Position numbers and translations under genes: made by a program. The notes under the pieces were generated by a model. It was given only the letters and a program-made list of their open reading frames with translations, did not search any database and was not told the DNA's origin. Of a DNA stretch of 28,856 bases, positions 15,741-24,197 are shown one piece after another. Source of the stretch: DATFKA01 sp042095835 (GTDB lineage Bacteria > Bacteroidota > Bacteroidia > Chitinophagales > Saprospiraceae); assembly GCA_042095835.1 (NCBI GenBank), contig JBELML010000078.1, positions 1 through 28,856 on the forward strand. Direction: 5' to 3'. Within the stretch, counting starts at the first letter, position 1; the number at the start of each line of letters is the position of its first letter.

Positions 15741-16870
15741 TGTAAATCGATATTTGAATTTTCAAAAACTTCCATTGCCGAGTGGTAGGCATCATTGGCT
15801 GCGGGCAATCCACAGTAGATACCCGACTGCAAAATCACCTCCTTTATTTCGTCTAGCGTCACACCGTTATGTAAGGCGGCTTTGACGTGCATTTTAAATT
15901 CTTCTCTTCGGTTGAGAGCAATCATCATAGCCAAGGTGATGAGACTGCGGTTGTGTTTATTGAGCCCCGGGCGTGTCCAAATTTCGCCCCAGGCATAGTG
16001 ACTGATGAAGGCTTGAAAGTCGGCTGTAAAAGGATTTTTATTTTTATTAGCACGATCCACATGCGCATCACCCAGTACGGTACGGCGTACGTGCATCCCT
16101 TTTTCAAAAGTTGTTGTACCGACCAAGAAGTCGACTAAGGTTTGCGCAAAGGCTTGAGGCTGTTCGATACTCGGGATATGCCGCGCGGGTAGAACTTGAA
16201 GCGCCGCATCGGGGATTTCTCCAACCATATACTTGGCATCGGCTACCGTGGTGGCGGGGTCTTCTTCTCCTGTGACAACCAGGGTCGGGATAATTATCTC
16301 TCGCAATTTTTCTCTGAAATCCGCGTCCCGAACCGCTGCACAGCAATGACTATATCCCAAGACACTGTTGGTGATGAACATCTTTTGCAAGTCGCTCAAC
16401 TGCGCTGGATGGTCTTGAATATAAGTTTCTCGAAACCACACCTTTTGTGTTCCTTCCCAAATGGCAGTTAGCCCTTCGCGTTGGATGAGTTCGATGCGAT
16501 CATTCCAGACTTTGGGCGTACCAATTTTTGCTGCCGTATTGCAAAGTACCAACTTATGTAGTCGCTGCGGATGATGAATACCGAGCCACTGCCCGATCTG
16601 GCCGCCCATAGAGAGGCCACAGAAATAGACTTTGTCCAGGTCTAGTTGATCCAGCAAGTCGATGACATCCCTCCCAAGTTGAGCAACTGTATAGGGCGAA
16701 GGTGTAACTTCACTCTTGCCTAAACCTCGCGTATCATAACGGACAATCCGGAAATAGGGTAGGAGCAGCGGGACAACCGCATCCCACATGCGCATATCAG
16801 TGCCCAGGGAGTTGGAGAAAACCAGCACTAGGCTGTTGGGTGTCCCGTCAATTCGATAATTGGTATACAT
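15737..16870 (-). CDS. pcaL: Fused 3-oxoadipate enol-lactonase / 4-carboxymuconolactone decarboxylase
   Basis: 377 residues with two domains. Residues 1 to about 250 are an alpha/beta hydrolase (PcaD type) with nucleophile Ser87 in GLSMGG, an acid near GEEDPATT and His in PARHIPSIEQP. Residues about 257-370 are a carboxymuconolactone decarboxylase (PcaC type), starting GMHVRRTVLGDAHVDRA, with NRSLITLAMMIALNRREEF and VHN-like KAALHNGVTLDEI. The decarboxylase makes the enol-lactone, which the hydrolase opens to 3-oxoadipate. This fusion is known as PcaL in some actinobacteria and other taxa, with the same domain order. It shares a one-base TAATG overlap with pcaB upstream and an ATGA overlap with pobA downstream. 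Confidence 0.95.
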   Translation of the reverse strand: MYTNYRIDGTPNSLVLVFSNSLGTDMRMWDAVVPLLLPYFRIVRYDTRGLGKSEVTPSPYTVAQLGRDVIDLLDQLDLDKVYFCGLSMGGQIGQWLGIHHPQRLHKLVLCNTAAKIGTPKVWNDRIELIQREGLTAIWEGTQKVWFRETYIQDHPAQLSDLQKMFITNSVLGYSHCCAAVRDADFREKLREIIIPTLVVTGEEDPATTVADAKYMVGEIPDAALQVLPARHIPSIEQPQAFAQTLVDFLVGTTTFEKGMHVRRTVLGDAHVDRANKNKNPFTADFQAFISHYAWGEIWTRPGLNKHNRSLITLAMMIALNRREEFKMHVKAALHNGVTLDEIKEVILQSGIYCGLPAANDAYHSAMEVFENSNIDLQ

Positions 16871-18180
16871 TATTCGGTTATAATTTCATTGATAATTTCC
16901 AGGCTGTGACCAATGGCATTTTCTGCTAGGAAACAGCTTTTTAGTTCGGTAGCAGAAAGCGGTAAATCCATTGCAAACAAGACCTCGTGTAAGTGCTTAT
17001 CGGACTGTTGAGCTTGCGTACAAGCCACTTTTACCAGTTCGTAACTTTTGGTTTTGCCCAGCACTGATGCCATGGCAAGTGCCACGGTTTCGGCGAAGAT
17101 GAACCCTTGGGTCAGTTCTATATTTTGCCGCATTCTGGCTTCGTTCACTTCCAGGCCGGCCAGTAATTCATTGCTATGGCGTATGGCTCCGCCCGCCAGG
17201 CCCATTAATTGATCCAGTGTTTCCCATTCTGCATGCCAGTTTCCTGCCGCTCGTTCGTATGCTTGTGGCATGGCTCCCAATAAGCTGGCTAGCAAGAAGG
17301 GCGCACGTTGCGTATTGGCCATAATCGCAGTAGAAAGAATAGGGTTTCTTTTGTGGGGCATGGTGCTAGAGGTGCCTCGCCCCTGCTGCGCAGGTTCTGC
17401 TACTTCGCCGACCTCCGTTTGGGCCATGAATATTACGTCTTGCGCTATTTTTCCCAAGCTGCCTAACAATATACCCAAGCAGCTAGCGAATATATTGATG
17501 GGCACCCGATTGGTATGCCAGGCCGGACTATAGGCTAGCCCCGTTTGTGTGGCAAAAGACTGTTGGACGGCCTTGGTTAGGAACGCATTACGGCTCCCCA
17601 CCGCACCTCCGAGCTGGATGACCAACACCTGCTTTTTTATACTTTGGAAATGATTGACGACTTGCTGTAAGCTTTGCAGCCAATAAGCGGTTTTTAAACC
17701 GAAGGTGACCGGTCGTGCTTGTTGCATAAGTGTACGTCCGATCATGGGCGTATGTCGGTAGCGAAGGCTCAATGCGCGCAAGTGTTTAATAGCCGTCGCC
17801 ATTTCCGACTCCAACCAATCAACGAATAACTTCACCTTTAGCATCGTCGCGGTATCAACAATGTCTTGGCTGGTGGCACCCAGGTGGACGAACTTGGCCG
17901 CTTCGGGGTCTTCCTTGCCAACGGCTGAGGTCAGTTGCTTTACTAGAGGTGCTGCCGCATTTCCAGTCAAAGGAATAGCTTGTGCCAATGCTTCTATATC
18001 TGGTTGAAAATCACTCCAAACATGCTCTATTATTGCTGCTTTGTCGACAGGAATAATGCCACACTGTGTTTGGGCTTTTACCAAAGACAGCTCCACTTCT
18101 ACCATCAGCACTACAAAGCGTTCGCCCGAGCAAAGCGCAGTGATATGGTCATCATAAAACAAGTCCTGATAGAGCTGCAT
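16870..18180 (-). CDS. pcaB: 3-carboxy-cis,cis-muconate cycloisomerase
   Basis: 436 residues of the fumarase/aspartase/adenylosuccinate-lyase superfamily. It carries HLGATSQDIVDT (99-110) and the superfamily signature GRGTSSTMPHKRNP (267-280), the flexible loop holding the catalytic Ser. The enzyme lactonises 3-carboxy-cis,cis-muconate to 4-carboxymuconolactone. The length and the GRGTSSTMPHKRNP form are typical of PcaB rather than of fumarase or argininosuccinate lyase. It is third in the operon, 11 bases after pcaG, and its stop overlaps the pcaL start. Confidence 0.95.
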   Translation of the reverse strand: MQLYQDLFYDDHITALCSGERFVVLMVEVELSLVKAQTQCGIIPVDKAAIIEHVWSDFQPDIEALAQAIPLTGNAAAPLVKQLTSAVGKEDPEAAKFVHLGATSQDIVDTATMLKVKLFVDWLESEMATAIKHLRALSLRYRHTPMIGRTLMQQARPVTFGLKTAYWLQSLQQVVNHFQSIKKQVLVIQLGGAVGSRNAFLTKAVQQSFATQTGLAYSPAWHTNRVPINIFASCLGILLGSLGKIAQDVIFMAQTEVGEVAEPAQQGRGTSSTMPHKRNPILSTAIMANTQRAPFLLASLLGAMPQAYERAAGNWHAEWETLDQLMGLAGGAIRHSNELLAGLEVNEARMRQNIELTQGFIFAETVALAMASVLGKTKSYELVKVACTQAQQSDKHLHEVLFAMDLPLSATELKSCFLAENAIGHSLEIINEIITE

Positions 18181-18191
18181 AGTGGTTGGGA

Positions 18192-18728
18192 TTAGACGTC
18201 AAAAAACACGGTTTCCTGTTCGCCTTGCATGTGGATATTGAAGGTGTAAACACCGCCTTCCTGATGCTGCGCAACTAAAGTAGAACGTCTGGTCGCAGGT
18301 ACTTGTGCGAGCGCCTCATCCTGAGCGTTTTTCTCGCTTTCATCCGAGAAATATATGCGGGTATAGCTGTGCACTAGTTGTCCGCGCATAAATAGAATAA
18401 CGGATAAAAAAGGAGCCGCACCGTTTACAGATGCTGGTTTGAAGGTCTTAAAAAAGAAGCGATTTTCCGCATCTGTACCAGTACCATAGCGGCCAAAAAA
18501 CTGTTGTTTACCGTCATTTTGCCAGACTTCAACAACAGCATCATCAATAGCTTGGCCTTCGCCATCGAAGACTTGGCCAGTAATAGTGATGAGTTTTTCA
18601 TCTAGCAGCGCTTCGGTCATTTCCCCATCCGTCCAGCTCGTAAAATCATAGGCATACTGCTGAGGTGTGAGCGAATAGGCGAAATAGGGCCCTATGGTTT
18701 GCGATGGCGTTTGCAGCTTTTTAGTCAT
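18192..18728 (-). CDS. pcaG: Protocatechuate 3,4-dioxygenase, alpha subunit
   Basis: 178 residues. It opens with QTPSQTIGPYFAYSLTP, the usual start of alpha subunits, and continues with ITGQVFDGEGQAIDDAVVEV and WQNDG, matching the intradiol dioxygenase fold. The alpha subunit lacks the metal ligands of the beta subunit and builds the heteromeric enzyme with it. The C-terminal GGVYTFNIHMQGEQETVFFD is also typical. It lies 15 bases after pcaH, as usual for pcaHG. Confidence 0.95.
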   Translation of the reverse strand: MTKKLQTPSQTIGPYFAYSLTPQQYAYDFTSWTDGEMTEALLDEKLITITGQVFDGEGQAIDDAVVEVWQNDGKQQFFGRYGTGTDAENRFFFKTFKPASVNGAAPFLSVILFMRGQLVHSYTRIYFSDESEKNAQDEALAQVPATRRSTLVAQHQEGGVYTFNIHMQGEQETVFFDV

Positions 18729-18743
18729 AGTGTTTATAGCTTA

Positions 18744-19451
18744 TTAACGATTTTCAAAAGGGGTTTCCTGATATCCTCTGAGGACAATGTCAAAACGGTA
18801 GCCTAGTGCGAAAGCAGGTTCCGTTAGAGCAAGATCAAAGTCTGAAATAAGTAGTTTGCGCCCCTTTTCGGGGACACCCAAGAAAATAGGATCGTGCTGC
18901 AATAGTGGATCGCCCGGAAAATACATCTGCGTGACCAAGCGGCTCGTGATATTAGCTCCAAACAGTGAAAAGTGGATATGCTGCGGCCGCCAGGCATTGT
19001 GATGATTGCCCCACGGGTAGGCACCCGGCTTAATGGTGTAAAACTTGTAATTGCCTTCCGCATCGGTAATGCAGCGCCCTGCACCTAGGAAGTTGGGGTC
19101 GAGCGGTGCATCGTGCTGGTCTACCTTATGTACGTACCGCCCAGCGGAATTAGCCTGCCAGATTTCTACGAGCGCGTGTGGAATGGCGCGGCCAAACTCG
19201 TCCATGACCTTGCCGTGAACGACAATTCTTTCGCCAATCGGTTCCCCATTTTTAATAGCATTTTGGGTGAGATCATTATCCAATGGGTTTACCTTGAATT
19301 CACCGAAAGCGGGGCCACTGAGTTCTGCCAATCCCTTTTTAGTCAGCAATGGCGGCTGGGTCGGAGACCGTAATATGGTGGATTTATACTCAGGGGAAAG
19401 TCGGGGAGGATGTACGTCCCAATCCATTGGTTGGATAATATCTTTAGGCAT
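18744..19451 (-). CDS. pcaH: Protocatechuate 3,4-dioxygenase, beta subunit
   Basis: 235 residues. The four non-haem Fe(III) ligands of the intradiol family are present and correctly spaced: Tyr106 (GRYVHK), Tyr145 (PGAYPW), His158 and His160 (RPQHIHFSLFG). They correspond to Tyr108, Tyr147, His160 and His162 of the Pseudomonas enzyme. With PcaG it cleaves protocatechuate between the hydroxylated carbons to 3-carboxy-cis,cis-muconate. It is the first gene of the leftward operon. A promoter match lies about 40 bases upstream and the AraC-family regulator diverges from it. Confidence 0.97.
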   Translation of the reverse strand: MPKDIIQPMDWDVHPPRLSPEYKSTILRSPTQPPLLTKKGLAELSGPAFGEFKVNPLDNDLTQNAIKNGEPIGERIVVHGKVMDEFGRAIPHALVEIWQANSAGRYVHKVDQHDAPLDPNFLGAGRCITDAEGNYKFYTIKPGAYPWGNHHNAWRPQHIHFSLFGANITSRLVTQMYFPGDPLLQHDPIFLGVPEKGRKLLISDFDLALTEPAFALGYRFDIVLRGYQETPFENR

Positions 19452-19488
19452 GCTTGCTTGGTATTAAATTCCGAAGTTTTAACCACAT

Positions 19489-19517
19489 CAAAGATATCCG
19501 AATAAAGGCATACCAAA
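19489..19517 (-). promoter_or_regulatory. Candidate promoter of the pca/pob operon
   Basis: On the minus strand, TTTG (19517-19514) is followed after 17 bases by TATCTTTG (19496-19489), matching the Bacteroidota -33/-7 pattern. Transcription would start near 19483, leaving a leader of about 30 bases before the pcaH ATG. It sits in the 155-bp region shared with the divergent AraC-family gene. Confidence 0.5.
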
Positions 19518-19594
19518 ATTGTCAAAACATGCAATTAAATAGTACAAAATAAACATTAGGTGAAAAAATTAATAACAAATAAAACAATTTAGGG

Positions 19595-19602
19595 TATATT
19601 TG
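19595..19602 (+). promoter_or_regulatory. Candidate -7 element of the AraC-family gene
   Basis: TATATTTG matches TAnnTTTG and ends only four bases before the ATG at 19607, so transcription from it would start at or next to the start codon. No good TTTG -33 box precedes it. Confidence 0.35.
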
Positions 19603-19606
19603 ATAC

Positions 19607-20491
19607 ATGAAGGAAAGTGCATTACTCAATTTTCGGGGACTATTCGGCGACCAGCAAGCACCATTAACCGCTTCGTCTATTCATTATGAACCTTTACAGA
19701 CGCGTTCGCAACTGTATAACTACGAGATCAGCGAACATTTGCATGTTGATCTGATGCAACTCTTCTGGATCACCTCAGGCGGTGGTATGTTACTCTCTGC
19801 GGGCAGGCGGATAAAAATAGAAACACCGTGTATTTTAATCATTCCTACTAACACCTTACATGGCTTTGCTTTTCAATCAGAAGTACGAGGAGAAGTATTC
19901 ACTTTTTCAGAGCAGTTGTTTGAAAGCTGGCTTTCGTCCAATCCTGTTATCTTCGGTCATTTTGAGCAATTGCAATATTTTGCATTTAAAGCAGAATCTG
20001 TTAGCTATAAAGAGGTGTTGGATTGGAAAAAAAAGTTGGTCGCAGCCATAAGATCTGAAGATCAGGTGGCCTCATTTACTGCACCGCTGCTTTTTCAGTT
20101 ATTATTGATTGCTGTTTATCGTGCGGAGGCTGGGGACAAATCACTAGCTTTGACTACCGACAGCAGAACACTGCAACACTTTAAGGCATATCGAGTCCTG
20201 TTAAAGCGGCACGGACATAAAGGTAAGGGGGTCAATTACTATGCACAGAATTTAGGCATTTCTGGCGTTCACCTAAACAGAATCTGTAAAACAGTGGTGC
20301 GCCAGACCGCATTACAAGTAGCACACGAGTACGTTATCGATGAAGCAGGTAAATACCTCTACGGTACCAACTATTCCGTTGCTGAAATTGCTTATTTCCT
20401 AGGCTTCAAAGATCCTGCTCACTTCTCAAAATTATTCAAGAAGATCAAAGGTATTCCTCCTGGTCGTTTTCGGAAGGAGAGTAAAGTTTGA
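19607..20491 (+). CDS. AraC-family regulator, probable activator of the pob/pca operon
   Basis: 294 residues. The N-terminal part is a cupin-like ligand domain (EHLHVDLMQLFWITSGGGML, IIPTNTLHGFAF), the layout of PobR/PcaR-type AraC proteins in Bacteroidota. The C-terminal 100 residues contain two helix-turn-helix motifs: VNYYAQNLGISGVHLNRICK and YSVAEIAYFLGFKDPAHFSK, with LFKKIKGIPPGRFR closing the domain. It is divergent from pcaH across 155 bp, the usual position of a pathway-specific activator. The ligand may be 4-hydroxybenzoate, protocatechuate or a pathway acid; this is inference. No good ribosome-binding site precedes the ATG. Confidence 0.85.
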   Translation: MKESALLNFRGLFGDQQAPLTASSIHYEPLQTRSQLYNYEISEHLHVDLMQLFWITSGGGMLLSAGRRIKIETPCILIIPTNTLHGFAFQSEVRGEVFTFSEQLFESWLSSNPVIFGHFEQLQYFAFKAESVSYKEVLDWKKKLVAAIRSEDQVASFTAPLLFQLLLIAVYRAEAGDKSLALTTDSRTLQHFKAYRVLLKRHGHKGKGVNYYAQNLGISGVHLNRICKTVVRQTALQVAHEYVIDEAGKYLYGTNYSVAEIAYFLGFKDPAHFSKLFKKIKGIPPGRFRKESKV

Positions 20492-20631
20492 GTGTCGTTT
20501 TTTTTCTTCTGCAAATTGCTGACCCTAAGGAAAAGACTTGTTCGGGCAGAGCCACAAAATGCTACAAGTGCCAGATATTGCTTTGAATTAAAATTAGGTG
20601 TAAAATTTCGCTTATCCATTATTTCATCTTG

Positions 20632-21543
20632 ATGCATATGCTAAAAAAAGAGAACCATATCCCAACACTCCAACCTGGCCTTAGGGACGAATTCCATTTC
20701 GGAAAAGTACAATGGCAATGGGAAATTCCAGATCAACATCATTTATTCCATATTAACAGGCTAGAGGATGTTTTAGATAAATTATCTTTTCCTTTACCTC
20801 CGCATCGAAAAACGGTATATGATTTACTGTTTTTGACGAAGGGAACAAGTGTCCGCTCAAAAGGACTAAGTCAATTCCAAATTGAAGGCAACCAATTTTT
20901 CTTTTTACCTGCTTTACAAATCACAGCTCATGAAAGTATGAGTGAGGATATAGAAGGTTTTTTTATACATTTTTCGGCAGACTTGTTTGCTGTTGATTAC
21001 GCACACATTTTAAAACCATTTCATTTTCTTCAATTTCTAGCAAATCCTATTGTTACGATACCTAAAAATAGAGAATTCCCTATTTTGAATATTTTTTACC
21101 GCTTGGAAACGCTTTACAAAAACTTAAAGAAAGAAGACTTGAAATTGGTTAGTTGGTATTTATTAACTTTATTAACGGAGGTCAATCGCTTTGCAATATT
21201 AGATAGTAATCAATCAAAAAAGAATGCGGCTGCCCAACTAACTGATAAATATAAGGATGCCTTGACCCAACATATTTACCAAAAGCAAACAGTTCAAGAT
21301 TATGCCGAAATGCTTTTTGTAACACCTAATCATTTGAATAAGAGTATTAAAACGACTCTTAATAAAACTGCACAAAGCCTGCTCAACGAAATGTTGATAC
21401 TAGAGGCAAAATCTTTGTTAAAATATTCTGGATTGCCCATTTCTCAAATTGCCGAAAAATTATGTGGCAGAACCCCTAGTAATTTCTCTCGTTTTTTCAA
21501 AAATCAAACAGGTCTCTCTCCTAAACAGTATTTAGAACTTTAA
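20632..21543 (+). CDS. AraC-family transcriptional regulator
   Basis: 303 residues from the ATG at 20632; a second ATG at 20638 (MLKKENH) is equally plausible. The N-terminal domain carries FFLPALQITAHES, a cupin-like sensing domain. The C-terminal 100 residues form the AraC DNA-binding domain: QTVQDYAEMLFVTPNHLNKS, then LPISQIAEKLCGRTPSNFSR, FFKNQTGLSPKQYLEL. It starts 140 bases after the previous AraC gene, but the two proteins are clearly different. Its position directly upstream of the dehydrogenase cluster at 21776, on the same strand, makes it the probable regulator of that cluster. The ligand is unknown. Confidence 0.85.
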   Translation: MHMLKKENHIPTLQPGLRDEFHFGKVQWQWEIPDQHHLFHINRLEDVLDKLSFPLPPHRKTVYDLLFLTKGTSVRSKGLSQFQIEGNQFFFLPALQITAHESMSEDIEGFFIHFSADLFAVDYAHILKPFHFLQFLANPIVTIPKNREFPILNIFYRLETLYKNLKKEDLKLVSWYLLTLLTEVNRFAILDSNQSKKNAAAQLTDKYKDALTQHIYQKQTVQDYAEMLFVTPNHLNKSIKTTLNKTAQSLLNEMLILEAKSLLKYSGLPISQIAEKLCGRTPSNFSRFFKNQTGLSPKQYLEL

Positions 21544-21567
21544 ACTCACCTACTTGCAACCTACTTG

Positions 21568-21600
21568 TCAATTATTTTTGCTACCAAAAGCAACAATTGA
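21568..21600. repeat. Two-part inverted repeat after the AraC gene
   Basis: TCAATT (21568-21573) pairs with AATTGA (21595-21600), and inside it TTGCT (21578-21582) pairs with AGCAA (21589-21593). It lies 25 bases past the AraC stop. There is no U-tract on either side, so it may be an operator or a weak terminator. Confidence 0.3.
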
Positions 21601-21656
21601 TTGATAAGGAATAGTATTGGATTTTCTTTGAATAACAATTAACTATATTTTAGTTC

Positions 21657-21664
21657 TAAATTTG
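21657..21664 (+). promoter_or_regulatory. Candidate -7 element of the dehydrogenase cluster
   Basis: TAAATTTG matches TAnnTTTG, 111 bases before the ATG at 21776. The nearest TTTG (21627-21630) gives a long 26-base spacer, so the site may need an activator such as the adjacent AraC protein. Confidence 0.3.
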
Positions 21665-21775
21665 TCAATATTTAAGAACAAAATTTGGCTTTAAAGCTTT
21701 TCGCAAAACAATACTTAATTGTTTTAAGCAAAGATTTTTTGCCACAACAACAGTTTTTGATTACAATAATTGATT

Positions 21776-23068
21776 ATGACAACCTATTTAAAAAAAGGCA
21801 TTTCTGTAGCTGACCAATCAGCCGTTGATGAAAAAGTGAAAACCACGGTCGAGAACATGCTAAAAGATATTGCGGAAAATGGAGATGTAGCGGTAAGACA
21901 GTATTCCGAAAAGTTTGATAAATGGTCGCCTGATAGTTTTAAATTATCTAAAGCACAAATTGCTGAAGTCATTGGTGGGCTACCTAATCAGGTCATCGAA
22001 GATATAAAGTTTGCGCAAACGCAAATCCGAAATTTTGCGCAAGCTCAAAAAGATGCCTTGAAAGATATTGAAGTAGAAACGATGCCTGGCGTTTTTCTTG
22101 GTCACAAAAACATACCCGTGAACTCCGTTGGATGTTATGTGCCAGGTGGACGCTATCCAATGGTCGCGTCTGCTCACATGAGTGTGCTAACTGCAAAAGT
22201 AGCGGGTGTAAAAAGAATTATTGCTTGCACGCCTCCAATTAAAGGCGAAATTCCTGCTGCTACCGTTGCTGCGATGCACTTAGCGGGTGCTGATGAAATC
22301 CATATTTTAGGTGGTGTTCAAGCCATCGCAATGATGGCACAAGGCACCGAAACTGTTGCCTCTGTTGATATGATAGTGGGTCCCGGCAATGCCTATGTTG
22401 CAGAAGCCAAACGACAATTGTTTGGAAAAGTCGGCATTGATTTATTAGCAGGGCCTACAGAAACCTTAGTCATTGCAGATGATACAACAGACTTGGAAAC
22501 TTGTGCTACAGATTTGTTGGGGCAGGCGGAACATGGGCCAACTTCTCCTGCTATTTTACTGACCACAAGTAAAATGATAGCAGAGGGTATAGAAGCAGAA
22601 ATCCAAAAGCAATTGAAAGTCTTACCTACCGCTGATATTGCGGCTGTTTCTTGGCGAGATTACGGGCAGGTTATTCTTTGTGATACTGAAGACGAAATGA
22701 TTCAAGTCGCAGATGAAATTGCCAATGAACATGTCCAAGTAATGACTGCTAATCCAAGAAGGTTTTTAGCAGAAATGACCAATTATGGTGCCTTGTTTTT
22801 AGGGGACAAGACGAATGTCGCTTATGGGGATAAAGTAATTGGCACCAATCATACATTGCCAACTAGAAAAGCAGCTCGCTATACGGGAGGGCTTTGGGTT
22901 GGAAAATTTATTAAAACTTGTACTTATCAAGAAGTTCGCACACCTGAGGCAAGTGCGAAAATAGGGGAGTATTGTTCTCGACTTTGTGCTATTGAAAATT
23001 TCTGGGGACATAAAAAACAGGCAGACTTAAGAGTGGAAAGATATGCTAACAAAGTTGTCAAAGCCTAA
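21776..23068 (+). CDS. Histidinol-dehydrogenase-like (HpsN-like) NAD+ alcohol dehydrogenase
   Basis: 430 residues from the ATG at 21776. Every catalytic feature of HisD is present: zinc ligands Gln250 and His253 (GQAEHG), Asp352 (YGDKV) and His412 (FWGHKK), the catalytic pair Glu318-His319 (NEHVQV), and GTNHTLPT with His359. Such enzymes oxidise a primary alcohol to a carboxylate in two NAD+-dependent steps. The C-terminal form ENFWGHKKQADLR resembles the HpsN (sulfopropanediol dehydrogenase) branch rather than biosynthetic HisD. No other his gene is nearby; the neighbours are an SDR (three bases downstream), an ABM protein, a transporter and a hydrolase. A catabolic role on an unidentified alcohol is therefore likely. 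The exact substrate cannot be read from the sequence. Confidence 0.85.
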   Translation: MTTYLKKGISVADQSAVDEKVKTTVENMLKDIAENGDVAVRQYSEKFDKWSPDSFKLSKAQIAEVIGGLPNQVIEDIKFAQTQIRNFAQAQKDALKDIEVETMPGVFLGHKNIPVNSVGCYVPGGRYPMVASAHMSVLTAKVAGVKRIIACTPPIKGEIPAATVAAMHLAGADEIHILGGVQAIAMMAQGTETVASVDMIVGPGNAYVAEAKRQLFGKVGIDLLAGPTETLVIADDTTDLETCATDLLGQAEHGPTSPAILLTTSKMIAEGIEAEIQKQLKVLPTADIAAVSWRDYGQVILCDTEDEMIQVADEIANEHVQVMTANPRRFLAEMTNYGALFLGDKTNVAYGDKVIGTNHTLPTRKAARYTGGLWVGKFIKTCTYQEVRTPEASAKIGEYCSRLCAIENFWGHKKQADLRVERYANKVVKA

Positions 23069-23071
23069 CTT

Positions 23072-23815
23072 ATGAAAGTAGCATTAATTACTGGAGGAGC
23101 AGGTGGTATTGGTGCAGCTATCTCCAAAAAGTTTGCAACCGAAGGCTATGCAGTCATTGTCACGTACAATCGCAATGCAGCCAAAGCCGAAAAGCTAGTT
23201 GCTACTTTAAAAGGTGCGAATCATTTATGCCTCCAAACCAAAGTAGATGATACACAGAATTTGCGAAAAGCAATAACCATAATTGAACAAAAGTATGGCA
23301 AGCTCGATGTTTTGGTCAATAATGCAGGCATTACCACACCCGTACCCCATGACGATTTAGAAGGATTAACCGACGAATGGATAGACCGAATTTTGACTAC
23401 AAATGTTCGTGGCACTTTTGCGATGACTAGAGTTTGCAAAGGTTTATTATTAAAAGGAGGTTTAGAAGATAAAAAATCTTTGATTGTTAATATCTCTTCT
23501 GTAGCCGCTAAAACAGGTATTGGAAGTAATGTGATTTATTGTGCATCCAAGGCAGCAATTGATAGCATGACCCGCTCTCTTGGAAGGGCCTTAGCTCCTA
23601 AAATAAGAGTTGTATCTGTATCACCCGGTTGGGTGTTGGGGGAATATGCCAAGAATATAGATGCTGCCTATTTAAAGTTACAAGAAGATTTAACCCCCTT
23701 AGCAAGATTGGCCTTGCCAGAAGATGTGGCGAATACCGTATTTGCGGTAGCCGAACACCTTTCCTTTACGACAGGTTCTATTATTCCTGTTGATGGAGGC
23801 AGACCTTTAAAATAG
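23072..23815 (+). CDS. Short-chain dehydrogenase/reductase (classical SDR)
   Basis: 247 residues with all classical SDR motifs: TGGAGGIG (7-14) for NAD(P) binding, NNAG near residue 87, the catalytic Ser in VNISSVAA, and YCASK near 158-162 giving Tyr and Lys. The C-terminus (TGSIIPVDGGRPLK) is typical. It probably oxidises or reduces an alcohol/ketone in the same pathway as the HisD-like enzyme, whose stop codon is three bases upstream. The ABM gene begins eight bases after it, so the three are tightly co-transcribed. The substrate is unknown. Confidence 0.9.
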   Translation: MKVALITGGAGGIGAAISKKFATEGYAVIVTYNRNAAKAEKLVATLKGANHLCLQTKVDDTQNLRKAITIIEQKYGKLDVLVNNAGITTPVPHDDLEGLTDEWIDRILTTNVRGTFAMTRVCKGLLLKGGLEDKKSLIVNISSVAAKTGIGSNVIYCASKAAIDSMTRSLGRALAPKIRVVSVSPGWVLGEYAKNIDAAYLKLQEDLTPLARLALPEDVANTVFAVAEHLSFTTGSIIPVDGGRPLK

Positions 23816-23823
23816 AAATAATT

Positions 23824-24129
23824 ATGGTTTTAGAATTAGCTATCCTAAAAATTAAACCCAATGAACTGGAAGGGTTTGGACAAAATTTAGAAAAGGCACA
23901 AGCGGTTATCAACCAGTCTCCTGGTTATTTAGGGCACGAATTTCAGCAATGCATCGAAACACCAAATAAATATATACTACTCATCCAATGGGAAAGCTTA
24001 GAAGCGCACGAAGAAGGTTTCCGAAAATCAGACTTGTTCAAAGAATGGCGAGGATTGATTGGTGGATATTTTGCTGCACCTCCACAGGTTGATCATTATA
24101 ATTTGAAATTTAGTCATGCCAAAAGGTGA
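23824..24129 (+). CDS. ABM-domain (antibiotic biosynthesis monooxygenase-like) small protein
   Basis: 101 residues forming one dimeric ferredoxin-like ABM domain: VLELAILKIKPNELEGFGQN, SPGYLGHEFQQCIETPNKYI, then WESLEAHEEGFRKSDLFKEW. Domains of this fold act as cofactor-free oxygenases on phenols and quinols, as haem degraders, or as isomerases. Its place directly after the SDR suggests it handles a pathway intermediate. No residue here proves oxygenase activity, so isomerase or lactone-processing roles stay open. Confidence 0.8.
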   Translation: MVLELAILKIKPNELEGFGQNLEKAQAVINQSPGYLGHEFQQCIETPNKYILLIQWESLEAHEEGFRKSDLFKEWRGLIGGYFAAPPQVDHYNLKFSHAKR

Positions 24130-24197
24130 AATGTATTTAGGCAAAGTGAAATATTTATTTTGGATTTAATCTAGGATTCTTTAAAAAAAATGGCCCT

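Noticed and set aside
20419..20637. 72-codon minus-strand frame across the end of the first AraC gene
   Set aside because: It overlaps the conserved AraC C-terminus in antisense and has no recognisable domain.
21776..23068. Histidine biosynthesis hisD
   Set aside because: The catalytic residues fit the superfamily, but no other his gene is present, and the neighbours and the ENFWGHKK C-terminus point to a catabolic HpsN-like branch.
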